From Drechmeria coniospora (lineage: Eukaryota > Ascomycota > Sordariomycetes > Hypocreales > Ophiocordycipitaceae), in the NCBI RefSeq assembly GCF_001625195.1, contig NC_054389.1, positions 5,390,520 through 5,454,519 on the forward strand: DNA of 64,000 bases. The letters run 5' to 3'. Position numbers and translations under genes: made by a program. Shown here piece after piece: positions 11,036-21,500 of this stretch (positions within the stretch are counted from its first letter, which is position 1; each line of letters opens with the position of its first letter). Below the pieces are notes generated by a model, which made no database searches, was not told the origin of the DNA, and worked only from the letters and a program-made list of their open reading frames with translations.

Positions 11036-13616
11036 TGTTTCTTACTTTCTAGCGAACCTGATCCGATCTTTAACCGAGACCCGATCTTAGAGCGCCGTCA
11101 CTCTCCCCATCCGTCTTCGCTCCGGATTGTTCTCGAGTTTCTACTCCGTACCGTTTCCGAGCTCCGGTCCCGGTCCTGACCTGCAAGCGCCGAACACCCT
11201 CCCCCCGGATCAGACACTTCCCCTCTATCTCCTCTTTTTAACGGCCAGCCATCCTCGTATTTGCGTTAGTGTTGTCTATTTTAGCCAAATCGACTTCGAT
11301 AGCCCTGGTCTATTGTTGGTCCCAGCACCCTGTCTCCTTCTTTGCCTGCTGTTTCCTCTGGATTTCTCTTGTCGTTCTCGTCCCCTCGTCTTAAAAAACC
11401 TTTCCTCCCTTACTTACTTCGCAGCGGGCTAAAATGTTCTAAGTACACTCCATACCCTCTTTAGCTCAAGTTTTGACAACGTCCCACATCCGACACTTAG
11501 GGAACGCCGCCTTATATTCCGGATGAGAAAACCCTTCGCCGAACCATTATCCTATTTCTTTCGAAGCAGTTTCTGTCAATACGCAAGACAACCTGTCGCA
11601 ATACTAGGAATGGCCCTTAACGCAAACTCATGCCCGCAAGGGCAACATGGACGTCATACTTACTGTCGCCCTGGAAGCTCTCCATCACTACAATAACAAC
11701 CCAATCGACGAGTCTGAGCTCCTGGCTGGAAAGACAAGCAATATCTGGAAGAGATGGAACCAGTGGCTTCGGTTCGTTGACTTTCGACTGCATTGCGATG
11801 AACGCATTCTTATTGCGATAGATTCGCCGCACGAATAAAGGCGCACCCAGAGGATATATAGCTCGCCCTCTGTCTTGGATCAGAAAAAGCCAAAGCTCGA
11901 TGTCGGGCTTTTCTCGAATCTTACGTAAAGACCTCCATGGTGATGCGTCCGAGTCTTGGCACGGAAGAGTGGCATCAGGTCCAGATGGTCAATTGCGCTG
12001 TAACTCTTGAAGACGTCTGAGCGGCGCTTGTGCGAAACGCAGACAACATTGTGTTGAAGCCGAAGAGACTTGAAGATCAGGCCAAAGCTCATATGTGGAG
12101 CCTCCGTTACTCATCTAGGGTAAAGGAATCCCGTAGTAGCCCTGCGTACGAAATAGGACAGGTAGGTTTGTTGCCACTCAAACCCTTTCTGCTTTCTTCT
12201 TAGAGCAAAGGGAGTGTGAGAAGTACAGGCGGTGAATAAGACGTTCCTTATCGACTGGGAAATTGGATTAATTTTAACAACACTGATTACGGTCATTCTA
12301 TATATGCGCCTTCTGAACAGAAGCCTTTCTAAATTTACCATGAACTATTGTAACTAGCGATACTTTCCTATATCCTGGCGAATGGGAGTTGTGTAATGCT
12401 ATCCGCGTATTGCTCTCCTCGATTGACTTTGACGTAAATATTATAACTAACTGGCTCGTCTGCGGGTAGTGCTTACTTTAATTTCTACTTGCTATGTCGT
12501 TTCTGTCTCTGTTTAGGATCTTAGTGGCCTGCTGTTGACCATTTGACGAATATAGAGCCGCTGCGAGGTGACCAGTCGTATTTTACTCGTCATTCCGTCG
12601 GCTTCGAGCGAGATAGCGTCTTGCGGGATTCTTTGCTATCTCGATTGCTTCCTTTCCCTCAAGTTTCTCCGGATTACCTAAGAATTTTCCTACTCGGCCT
12701 TAAACTCGACGCCCCTATTAGAACGACGCCGTATACCGAACAGGTGTCGGAATGGGAATGCATGACGTGTATCTGCCTTATTATACCGTTTCTTACCGAA
12801 GATATCGCGCGTTAATATAAGTTATTTGCGAACTCTGTTGACACGAATAACTCCTCCCCCCCGGACATATACTCCGGTCCTCCTAAACTAATACCGAGCT
12901 TGATACCTTAACGTCGCTGAGCTCCCTAATACGTTCTCCGCAAACTATTAGTACTTTTGCACGTTGAAGTAAGTATGGGATAATGTGACCTTTGTCTAGA
13001 GAACCGCGACCCGGTATACGGTGCGCTGATGTGTCAAAGAGCGGTTTCCCCGACGCAGCTCTGGATAGACATGGCAATAGGACCTTTGCTCGCTGCAGCC
13101 TCAGAAGCGGGTGGCGTGATAGCCGTATTGTTAGAAAAGAGGAGGGCGGGCGGAAAGGGGCGGTGTGGCTTCCTAGGCATTTAAAAGCCTTATGACGACG
13201 GTGGGTGGCCGGGCTACGAGGGCTATGAGGGCTTCTGTGGCTCGTTGCATTCGTCGAATAGGCAAATGTACGCATATAGGCTACCTTTGACGAGTTCTAT
13301 ATATTGTTGCCAAGTTAGTATATAGCGCTTTTCTCGGTCAGATCTTGAACCTTGCCTCCCTTGTCGGTCTTGACCCATTATACGACCAAGTAGATTGAAG
13401 GTCTGGGTTGATTGCCATCATTGGATGGCATCATTCCTCAGTCCTCAAGGGCCACGACATCTTTTCTTGCTTATAAATATCGAAATAGTTTGTCTGTTTC
13501 GCAATACTAGGTACTAGGACTTTATAATGAATTTACATAAAACTGCCTAAAAATACAACAATAAAATAAAATCACACCTGCAGAAGGGGACTCTGGCCCT
13601 GACCCCTGACTCTGGC
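11036..13616. other. AT-rich stretch without recognisable genes
   Basis: About 2.6 kb of AT-richer sequence. Only short open frames occur; the longest (plus strand 12543-12815, minus strand 12883-13275) show no domain I know and no usable intron linkage. A GC-richer patch at about 13000-13200 may be a relic of an inserted element. Downstream of the secreted-protein gene (13500-13616) the sequence is strongly A/T-rich and probably holds its 3' UTR and polyadenylation signals. Confidence 0.5.
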
Positions 13617-15428
13617 CTATCCCAGGGCCAGGTCACCCCACACCGATATACAAAAATCCCGACAGTCAGATCGGCACTTATCCTGGTCTTCATTCGAATT
13701 CACAGGGCAAGATTGAGCCTGACACGCAGGCTGACACCCCCGAGCCCGTTCCTGTCTGTCCTGGCTCTGGCTTTGGCCTTGGCTCTGGCTCTTGCCTTGG
13801 CTCTGACCCTGGGCCAGGGCCAGATCACCCCACACTGAAATGCAATGATCTCGACAGCCAGCCCGACACTCAATCTCGTCTTTATCCTTGCAAAGAGCCT
13901 GGCACGCAGGCTGACACCCCCGTGCCCGGTCCTGTCTATCCTGGCTCTGGTCTGACGATGGCTCTGGCTTCGGTTCTGGCTTCGGCTCTTGCATCGGCTC
14001 TGGCTCTGACTTCGGCTCATGCATCGGCTCCGGCTCTGGCTTTGGCTCTTGCATCGGCTCTGGCTCTGGCTGCGGCTCTGGCTCTGGCTTCGGCTCCGGC
14101 GTCGGCTCCGGCGTCGGCTCTGGCTCTTGCGTCGGCTCTGGCTCTGGCTGCGGCTCTGGCTCTGGCTTCGGCTCTTGCATCGGCTCTGGCTCTGGCTTCG
14201 GCTCTTGCATCGGCTCTGGCTCTGGCTGCGGCTCTGGCTCTGGCTTCGGCTCTTGCATCGGCTCTGACTCTGGCTCTGGCTGCGGCTCTGGCTCTGGCTG
14301 CGGCTCTGGCTCTGGCTGCGGCTCTGGCTCTGGCTCTGGCTTCGGCTCTTGCATCGGCTCCGGCGTCAGCTCCGGCCCCTTCTCTGAGTCTGGCTTCGAC
14401 TCTGGCCGTGGCCCTGAACCCTGACTCAAAACATTAATTCCATCGCCTCCGATCGATATGGTGTTTCGAAACATCTTAGGTTTCCGCTTGTCAATTATCT
14501 TCCCATTCTCATCGAGCTTATATTGCAGCCCTATAACCTCAAACCATTTTGTCCCGTCATCTTTGACCAACGGGACGGTTATCTCGGAATCATCTACCAC
14601 AGGGTAATGTCGTTCCGTCTGGTGGTCCGAAATCCGTGTAGTGCTGCACCTCTCTCGGGAGAAATCTATAAAAGATTGGCACTCGAAGGAACCGTAAGAT
14701 AACTGACATGCGTCTAGCGGCAGCTTGGGATCAGAACAAATAATTTCTGGAACAATTCCGAACTTTCCATAAAATGTTGCATGAATAGACATAGTCCAAA
14801 TCGCGCAATGCATGTTTATCGGACACGGCATTGAAAATGTGTATTCAAATTGTTCTGTAGTCGACTCGGTGTGCTCAGACTTTTGTTCTCCCTTACCACT
14901 GAGGAAATCGGGGATTATTTTTGACTCGGCCGAAAATGTCCAGCTATTCAAATCCGTGCTTGTTGTTATATGAATGTCTTTTATACCAAATTCTGGAGGT
15001 TTTGCTCCAGGATCCTGCTTCGGTCCGAAGGTGGTGTACGTTCGTTCTAAAAATAGCTTGGCGCTGAGTCTAGGCTTCTTCTTTGACTCCATCAAGATGT
15101 AACGATTTTGGAAGACGGGGTTGCTGCATTGAAATACCCTGTTTGGGCAAGACGTCCCATTATACTGATCTTTGATCTGGCTCGGCGGTTTATCCGGATT
15201 GATATAGCTTTCCAGACCATCTTCATACCTTGCCAATGTATTCATGAAAACATCGGGTGCTTCTTGTTCATTAGCAAATGTATCATCTCGCTCTACAAGT
15301 TCGGAACTCGATGATGGCAGCCTGATAGATTCCCGAGGGATGGTGTTTGAAAAAGGGGCGGCAGTAGTGGCTGGCGGAAGAAGCGTAGCCGCAATGAGTA
15401 GGTTTGCAAGAAAGGACGGTGAGCACAT
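13617..15428 (-). CDS. Secreted repeat-rich protein with C-terminal Cys modules
   Basis: Single open frame, 603 residues from the ATG at 15428. This start is preferred over the in-frame ATG at 15656 because it places a signal peptide at the N-terminus: residues 1 to ~25, hydrophobic core [16 protein letters not shown], cleavage near TTAAPFS. Residues ~70-340 form a globular part with few cysteines, alternating Ser/Thr-rich beta-like strands ([16 protein letters not shown]) and a CP-x5-C-x-IWT segment near 210. I recognise no family with confidence; a pore-forming-like beta fold is a guess only. Residues ~345-490 are a Pro/Glu repeat ([20 protein letters not shown]). The last ~105 residues hold two copies of a six-Cys module ending in [10 protein letters not shown], joined by an SQGQSQ linker. 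No GPI signal or later membrane segment is seen. It is the only intact gene in the AT-rich island, which suggests a lineage-specific secreted factor. Confidence 0.75.
   Translation of the reverse strand: MCSPSFLANLLIAATLLPPATTAAPFSNTIPRESIRLPSSSSELVERDDTFANEQEAPDVFMNTLARYEDGLESYINPDKPPSQIKDQYNGTSCPNRVFQCSNPVFQNRYILMESKKKPRLSAKLFLERTYTTFGPKQDPGAKPPEFGIKDIHITTSTDLNSWTFSAESKIIPDFLSGKGEQKSEHTESTTEQFEYTFSMPCPINMHCAIWTMSIHATFYGKFGIVPEIICSDPKLPLDACQLSYGSFECQSFIDFSRERCSTTRISDHQTERHYPVVDDSEITVPLVKDDGTKWFEVIGLQYKLDENGKIIDKRKPKMFRNTISIGGDGINVLSQGSGPRPESKPDSEKGPELTPEPMQEPKPEPEPEPQPEPEPQPEPEPQPEPESEPMQEPKPEPEPQPEPEPMQEPKPEPEPMQEPKPEPEPQPEPEPTQEPEPTPEPTPEPKPEPEPQPEPEPMQEPKPEPEPMHEPKSEPEPMQEPKPEPKPEPSSDQSQDRQDRARGCQPACQALCKDKDEIECRAGCRDHCISVWGDLALAQGQSQGKSQSQGQSQSQDRQERARGCQPACQAQSCPVNSNEDQDKCRSDCRDFCISVWGDLALG
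13955..14400 (-). repeat. Hexanucleotide-based coding repeat (Pro-Glu-Pro-x)
   Basis: On the plus strand this reads as GGCTCTGGCTCTGGCTGC and GGCTCTTGCATC variants repeated dozens of times. In the minus-strand gene it encodes about 140 residues of PEPEP, PQPEP, PKPEP, PTPEP and MQEP units. The repeat stays open in at least two frames on each strand, so overlapping long frames here are shadows. Copy number is likely to vary between strains through slippage. Confidence 0.9.
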
Positions 15429-15656
15429 AATGAAGACAATGAGTGGGTTGCTGTAGGAATGTAAGAGTAAGGGTTTGAGAGGATGATGATAAGTGAGAGT
15501 TGGCTTGGAAACTTCTAGAGCCTCCTTATGCCGCTTCCTCTTATATTTTGGCACGTAGTCGTCCTGTGCATTAGCCCCCCGTAACCGCGATTCAATCCTT
15601 TGTAGCCGCGATGGGTAGTTTGGCGCCATGTTTGGTAGGGCTACAACATACCCCAT

Positions 15657-16859
15657 GGGGCGCAGGAGTGCTATGGTTCTACCATTCCATCACGAGTGCA
15701 CTACTCCGTAAATACGAGTGCATTAAATCGCGAGTCCCTTGCGGAATTCGTGTCTTAGGAATATCCTAGGTCCATGCATAAACTACTCCGTTGACTACTC
15801 TGAATACGATGTACTTAGATTATGCTGTTTATCCCTGCTGAGACTACTCCGTACTAATAAGTACGAACTAATAGCATATCTCAGAACCCCCCGCCTGCCG
15901 TTCTAGGCAAGAAACGTCAAACAAGTTAGCCTGATTATGATAAGATCGTGGTGGACAATCGTGCGTACAAGTACGAGCATGTTTGCAAGATAATGTCGTT
16001 TATTGGTCGGTCTGATAATAGGATGGGGAGACTCCAGTGGGGGCACATTACGTTTCATCGCGACTGTTTTGATCCGATGCTGGCCGAAGATACAGTACAA
16101 GTCAATCGTCACTCGGCAATGGTTTGGATGCCATAATGTGACTGCATCGAGTTTCCTATACGTTATATGTACTATTTTATCAAAGAAACAAGACAACTAC
16201 AGATTTAGCATTCTACAAACATGAATACGTCGTCGAGATTCATGATGGCGTTGATAAATTGATCCTGTACGAAGTAGTTATTGTGCGAATCTATATGTAG
16301 AGTTCTGGATATAAATTGGCCATGTTGGTTCGTAGGGATAGATGGATACCTACCGGCTTGAGAATGCCCGAATATGCGGACGAGCAAGTTGGATTATACG
16401 GGGAACTGGTTAATGCGGGGATTATATCGCAAAGCTCGGAGAGGAAGGAAGCTGAAGATGGTGCTAGGGGAACTGCGCAATACCCCATCGAAGATAATGT
16501 GCCCACTATGTACTCGTAACAAAGAACCGCAGAGTAAGGAAGCTGAAGTTTGTGCCAAAGGAATTGCGCAATACCGTATCGAAGCCAATGCGCGGCCAAT
16601 GTCGGGAGAACACGCCGAGGAAGGAAGCTGAAATCGTACTAGCGTCGGGCAATCTCGAAACTGGTTTCGGATGAGAGCGATGTTCTCGGTTGCCCGGGCG
16701 GGCAAAGGGCGATGAAACAACCTCCACCTGACTGTGGCAGAAGAGAGATAAAGCAGAGGTCGTAAGGGAAAGCGAGAGTGGTCGCCTAGTACTGAAGACA
16801 AATTGTCCCGAAAATCGAACTTGCCTTGACCAATTTATTGAATTGGCCAAAGTCTCTGC
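15657..16859. other. AT-rich flank upstream of the secreted-protein gene
   Basis: Upstream of 15656 lie several TACTCCGTA-type motifs (near 15704, 15783, 15847) and AT-rich DNA that should contain the promoter. No gene is seen. Bases 16445-16640 hold an imperfect tandem repeat described separately. Confidence 0.5.
16445..16640. repeat. Imperfect tandem repeat, unit about 85-91 bp
   Basis: AAGGAAGCTGAA starts at 16445, 16536 and 16621, spacings of 91 and 85. The first two units share AAGGAAGCTGAAG, GAA(C/T)TGCGCAATACC and ATCGAAG before diverging; the third is only its first few bases. It lies in the AT-rich island beside a LINE remnant and could be part of a decayed element. Both strands are open for 70-100 codons here, but no domain is recognisable. 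Confidence 0.7.
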
Positions 16860-17240
16860 TCATTGCTCGGCTGACTGCCGCTGTCTGAGGTGACTTCAAG
16901 CCAAATGCCTAGCCACTGCATAGCTTGGTCGGGTCCCTTCTGGAGGTGCAGTTCTTGACTTGGTCCGGGAGTCGTGCATGACTTCAGTCTTTGCCAGGTC
17001 GAAGGTTATCCCGTTCACAGCCCCCTACGTCTCAGACTCTTGTATAAGGAGGCCGCTCCTCTCCAGCAGCCGTCTCAGGGTGCCCTGGTCCAAGCGTCGA
17101 CAATTTTTGCCCACGAACCAGTCCGAGTCGATGGCAGTGCAGGCGGTAGGGGGAATGCATGTCGACGGCGTCCAGCCGAGCGCATGTTACAGATCCCCAA
17201 CCTCTAGGGTCGCCGCTATTCAATAGCAGGTACACATCCT
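16860..17240 (-). pseudogene. Decayed LINE (non-LTR) reverse transcriptase fragment
   Basis: In the minus-strand direction the translated pieces are RLDQGTLRRLLERSGLLIQE, an in-frame stop (TAG at about 17028), NGITFDLAKTEVMHDSR and, after a frame change, MQWLGIWLE. The order (LLE-helix, F-D-x2-KTE-hydrophobic-H-x-SR, then RWLGIWLD-like) is that of the palm/thumb region of reverse transcriptases in fungal Tad/I-type LINEs. Upstream (17100-17240) the frame is broken. The piece has no start, no end and at least one stop and one frameshift, so it is dead. It shows that the AT-rich island has accumulated retroelement debris. Confidence 0.65.
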
Positions 17241-18225
17241 ACAATGCATAGCATGGTCTTCATCATCGTTTCCTCAACGTGATCATCATGGCTCTGGCTA
17301 TTGCAGCTCATCAATTGCGTCTAGACAGTACTGAAGAATGACCTCCGCTGTCGGAGCGAACTAGTGCTAAAGGTTTCATCTGCGCCGGATGCCGCAGCAC
17401 TTGCGACGCCGATATCAACACTTTGTCCCGCAAACCCGTTTGCCATGGATACTTAATTCTCGCAGTCGAAGCCGCCAGACAAGCCAGCTAACGAGGTTTC
17501 ACCTGTTGATGTCCCTCCTTGTTTGGTTTGTGGCTAATCTGATGGGCCGACGAAGGTCATCTTCCAACGCGAAGTGCAAACCGTCCCGAAACGATCCAAG
17601 GGAAGGCGTTTGAGTGTTACAAGTTCGACCACTGACGATAATTCCGATGGCGAATGCAAAACCCTAGAACCTGAGCCGCTATTACTCCTAGAAAGAGAAC
17701 TCGAGGTTGCAGCAGAACGACAAAGCGAGAGACCCCAGCGTGCGAAGCCAGGTTTCTGCAACTTAACGAGCACCTTAGACAAGAGGCATGCAGACCATTG
17801 GAAGCCTACATGGCCCCGGATGCGCACAAGCTAAGCTCTCGGGACTGAAATACTAAAAAAGGCTTCAAAAGATGCGAAAGGCTCGGTGCTCGGACAAAAT
17901 ACGACAGCACATTGAATTCTATAATGTTGTTGGATGATACTGCAACTAAAACACAAGATGTCATTTGACTATTGCACTATTATTCCGTTAGGGTGCAAGC
18001 TTATGGTAGAATGCTTGGGGGCTTCGGCAAGAACCTCGGCCATCTTACGACACCCTTGAGAACCTCCGCTCGAATATATATCTTGTGGCTTGGCTGACAT
18101 TATGAATAGCTACAGTAGGTCTACCGACATACGCTTCCCATGACGCACATCGCACCATATGCAAAGACTCCATTTAAGTCTGGAGAATATGTTGACACAT
18201 GGAATGGGGCAAAAATAATAAAAAA
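17241..18225. other. AT-rich stretch between LINE remnant and 5S locus 2
   Basis: No gene supported. Short frames at 17389-17834 contain a few CxxC-like pairs but are broken by stops and show no known domain; they may be further transposon relic. Near 18139 the sequence ACGCACATCGCACC begins the segment duplicated from about 10660. Confidence 0.5.
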
Positions 18226-18344
18226 ACATACAACAGCCGGTGTTCGCTGATCGTCACCGACTCAACTACTAATCTGCCGGTCAGTGGCTTGACGTGTGGA
18301 GAGCAGACGGGATCCAGTATTTTCCACTGCCTATGGTCGTATGT
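18226..18344 (-). rRNA. 5S rRNA gene, copy B
   Basis: 119 nt, transcribed right to left, identical to copy A over its full length, with the same helix I ends, bulged helix II and internal promoter boxes. Six T residues follow the 3' end. Unlike copies A and C, the region 24-31 bases upstream (18368-18375, GTAGATAG) has no good TATA-like element, so its transcription may be weaker. It is 70 bp downstream of copy C. Confidence 0.85.
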
Positions 18345-18414
18345 ACTAGAATCATTAGTTAATTTTGTAGATAGATTCATCCTTGGCATGAAACCTGTAC
18401 AAAAATAATAAAAA

Positions 18415-18533
18415 ACATACAACAGCCGGTGTTCGCTGATCGTCACCGACTCAACTACTAATCTGCCGGTCAGTGGCTTGACGTGTGGAGAGCAGACGGG
18501 ATCCAGTATATTCCACTGCCTATGGTCGTATGT
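18415..18533 (-). rRNA. 5S rRNA gene, copy C
   Basis: 119 nt, transcribed right to left. It differs from copies A and B by a single base (TATTCC instead of TTTTCC in plus-strand order, in loop B/helix III). Five T residues follow directly. Upstream it has its own unique flank, with TATAAT 24-29 bases before the start (18557-18562), matching the TATA position of other filamentous-fungus 5S genes. This is the best candidate for the founding functional copy of the doublet. Confidence 0.85.
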
Positions 18534-18537
18534 GACA

Positions 18538-21500
18538 TATGCACTCATTGCCCAGGATTATATGCATGCCGAGATGTACGAATACATCGTCGTGCCCAGA
18601 GCCTGCACCGACGAGTCTTTCCTCGGGGGAATCGACTCTTCCACGGACCGACAGGCTCGTGGTCCAGACCATCAGCCTTACCCTTCTGTAGGTTAGTATC
18701 AACACGCAAACAAATACTGTTTGCGATACTCAAGTCTGCGGCGGGTATAAATTTTGAGAAATTTGTATGCCGTTGTTGGGAACGAACAGGCTCTTCGACA
18801 AGGACTTGAGTATCGCATTCTACCTATTGCATCACCCATTGCTTTGCTCCTCTTGGCGAAACAAGGATTCCCAGTGGCAAACCTTCCGGCAAGGTCTCGC
18901 ACCTCCAGTACTTTCCCCGTCTGACGAGTTGGAGTTTCCGAATCCTGAGAGCTGACCAGAGGTAAGTGTACCCGTACACATTCATACACGAACGAAAGGT
19001 GATACACCACCGTGCACGAGTGGCCACATTTCTCCGTCACCTGTCTTGGCAATGTCTCCGATCCCAAAACCAAAATGTGTCACTTGGTACAACGGCAATG
19101 AGAGGTAACGGGGAGAGTTGTCGGTATGCTGCGCGCATCGTAGCCGAGGTGTCGCGGCGGGGGTCAGGCTGACATGACATTCTGCCCTTGACCACTGCGT
19201 GCGAACAGATTCGTGAAGCGCCCATTCTGACAAAATTAAACACCATGGCACCCCCTCAACAACCCACCATCAAACGTGCTCTCCGCTGTGGGTGAGGCTG
19301 TCGCAATCGCATGCTCCCTCTCCTCTTTCTCGCCCTCACTTTTTCTGTCGTCCTCTCCATCCCGTCCGCTCCATCCAGTCTACTCCACCTCGTCCTCCCC
19401 GGCTCTGCCTGCGGGCTTCTTCCAGCTAAGCAGGGCAGGGCAGGGCAGGCTTGACGGCGGTGAACTCAGCCCTCACCGCCGGATGAACGGGCTGGCAGCA
19501 GTGTCGGCCTGGAATCCATCCTGGAGGGGCTGGTTGGCACGCCGAGAGGAGATGAGCCACGTACTGTACGCGTCGTCGCACGGCTCGGCACGGTCGGCCT
19601 GCAAGTGCTACGATACTGGGTCGTGACCATTTCACCGGATTATTCCACGTACGAATGAAGCATGTGTGTCGGTCAGTGGATCAATTCGGCCGGACGAGAG
19701 CACAACGGGTGCAATCCGGCGACGGCAGCATGATGCGCATCGTGGACAGAAGAGGTTCGGCCCCGATCGCGTCCGGTGTGCAGATGGGTTGCGCACACTA
19801 TTCATGTGCTTTAGATGCTTTCAACTCGAAGATGTACAAGCAGCATGCATGAACAGTAGGAAGTACCGACGACGACGCTCGTAGCAATGCTCCAACAAAC
19901 CTGCAGGAATACAGTACTAACTTGCTGAGTTGCTGCAGAATGTGCCCTGCGGATCATGATCGGCCCGGACACGTGCTTGTAAGGTTGGAAGGTGCTAGTA
20001 AGTGCCTGCACTCACTGCGAGCAGGTTAGCAATCCTTACCGAATGACTAATAAGTAATACTGATGATGATGCTCCAAGGACGACTGCCTACTTGTACTCC
20101 GTATCAATTATCACTCCGTACGGAGGCACAGGTCGCAGTACTTACTAGGCCAATGTGGGATAAGAGTCAATTGGGTGGAAGTAGTAATACGCGCTCGCCT
20201 CGAGGCTGTCGAAACCAGCACGTCCAGGACCGGTCCAAACGACGGCCGAACTAGCGCACAAAGGGCCAATCTGGTGGTCCTATGTTTGAGGTGTAAGTAT
20301 GTATGAGGTGTTCGTTCGCAGAGCCAATGGCGCACGGGCAGACTCTCGACACGACAAACCGTTTCAAGTAAGGCGGAACGACCGATACGGGGGAACGGGG
20401 GCCCCAGGTCCGATCAATCGATGGTCAGACGGTATTAGACTCAGACCATCTGCCACGCCTCACATGGCGCCAGCGACAATGCGCTCATTCGCACCAAGGC
20501 AGCTGGCGGCCAAGGGCGACGACACGAGTGCATGCTGTGCGTGCGTACGCCTGCACGCATGCTCATGGGGGATTGCCACCGAAGTGGGCGTACAGTTCTC
20601 GTGTGAGCTTACCGGAGTACGGAGCGCCTACACCTCTCTGCACTCGCATACAACAAGTACAGTACTTTCACATACATAGTACCTACCTACTCCTTGTATA
20701 CTAGGTACACCGAACCGTATGCAGTGTACCTGGGACGCATTGCGGGTATTAGTGCAACGGCCTGCTCTGTAAGTACTCCTCCGTTCCTCTCTGTACAAGT
20801 AGGTTCGCTGCACGCTACCGAAGTACATATCGGAAATGACCCCATGCGATGATTATGTACCTTGTAGCAGGGTGCATTCGATAAGCTAGGACACCTAAGT
20901 GGCAGCTGCGATTGAAACAACCAACCATGTCATCATTCCCATGCATGCAACGCAAGCCGGGTTTGCCGTGCGTGCTCTTCATGTGCATATTGTATGCACA
21001 TGTGCGGCATCAGGTCGCCGCGTTCTCGACTGCCCGTACCCGGTCGCTGTTGCAGAAGCGGGAAGAAACAGCTCATGCAAGCGACGGGTGACAGGGAGGC
21101 CTCCTTACGACGGCAACTGCTCTGACGGCCTCTGCAAGCGTGGCGTCGTCGTCGTCGTCGTCGTCGTCGATGACCTACGGATGAAGGAGACAGACGCAGG
21201 CGCAGGTCCGTCTTCCTTGTCCATGGCACACACGTCGTGGCGTGACGACTCCAGGGCGATATGCGATACGACTCGTCAACCTTCCTCCCAGCCGTGGCTG
21301 CTGCTTGGACAAAGGCCGCCCAGTCACGATGGACACGTTCGACACGCTCGCTGGAGGGTGGAAGTTGGACATGGACATGGACAATGCGCTGGACAAGCTC
21401 CCCTGACCGCCTCCGCCACTGCGCGGTGAGGCGTCATCACCAGCGCTGGGAGTGGAGGGTGGGATGGGATGGGAGGGGACAATGGGAATACGCGCGAGCT

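Larger units (their letters stand above)
18139..18537. repeat. Segmental duplicate of 10660-11035
   Basis: The two segments match from ACGCACATCGCACC through the GGAATGGGGCAAAAA leader, 5S copies A/B, a 70-bp linker containing TAGTTAATT and TTGGCATGAAACCTGT, and into copies A'/C. The 5S parts are almost unchanged while the leader and linker have diverged visibly. They lie in direct orientation 7.5 kb apart and bound the AT-rich island. Confidence 0.85.

Noticed and set aside
13922..14437. Plus-strand 171-codon Ala/Leu/Ser frame opposite the Pro-Glu repeat
   Set aside because: It is a shadow of the hexanucleotide repeat in the minus-strand secreted-protein gene.
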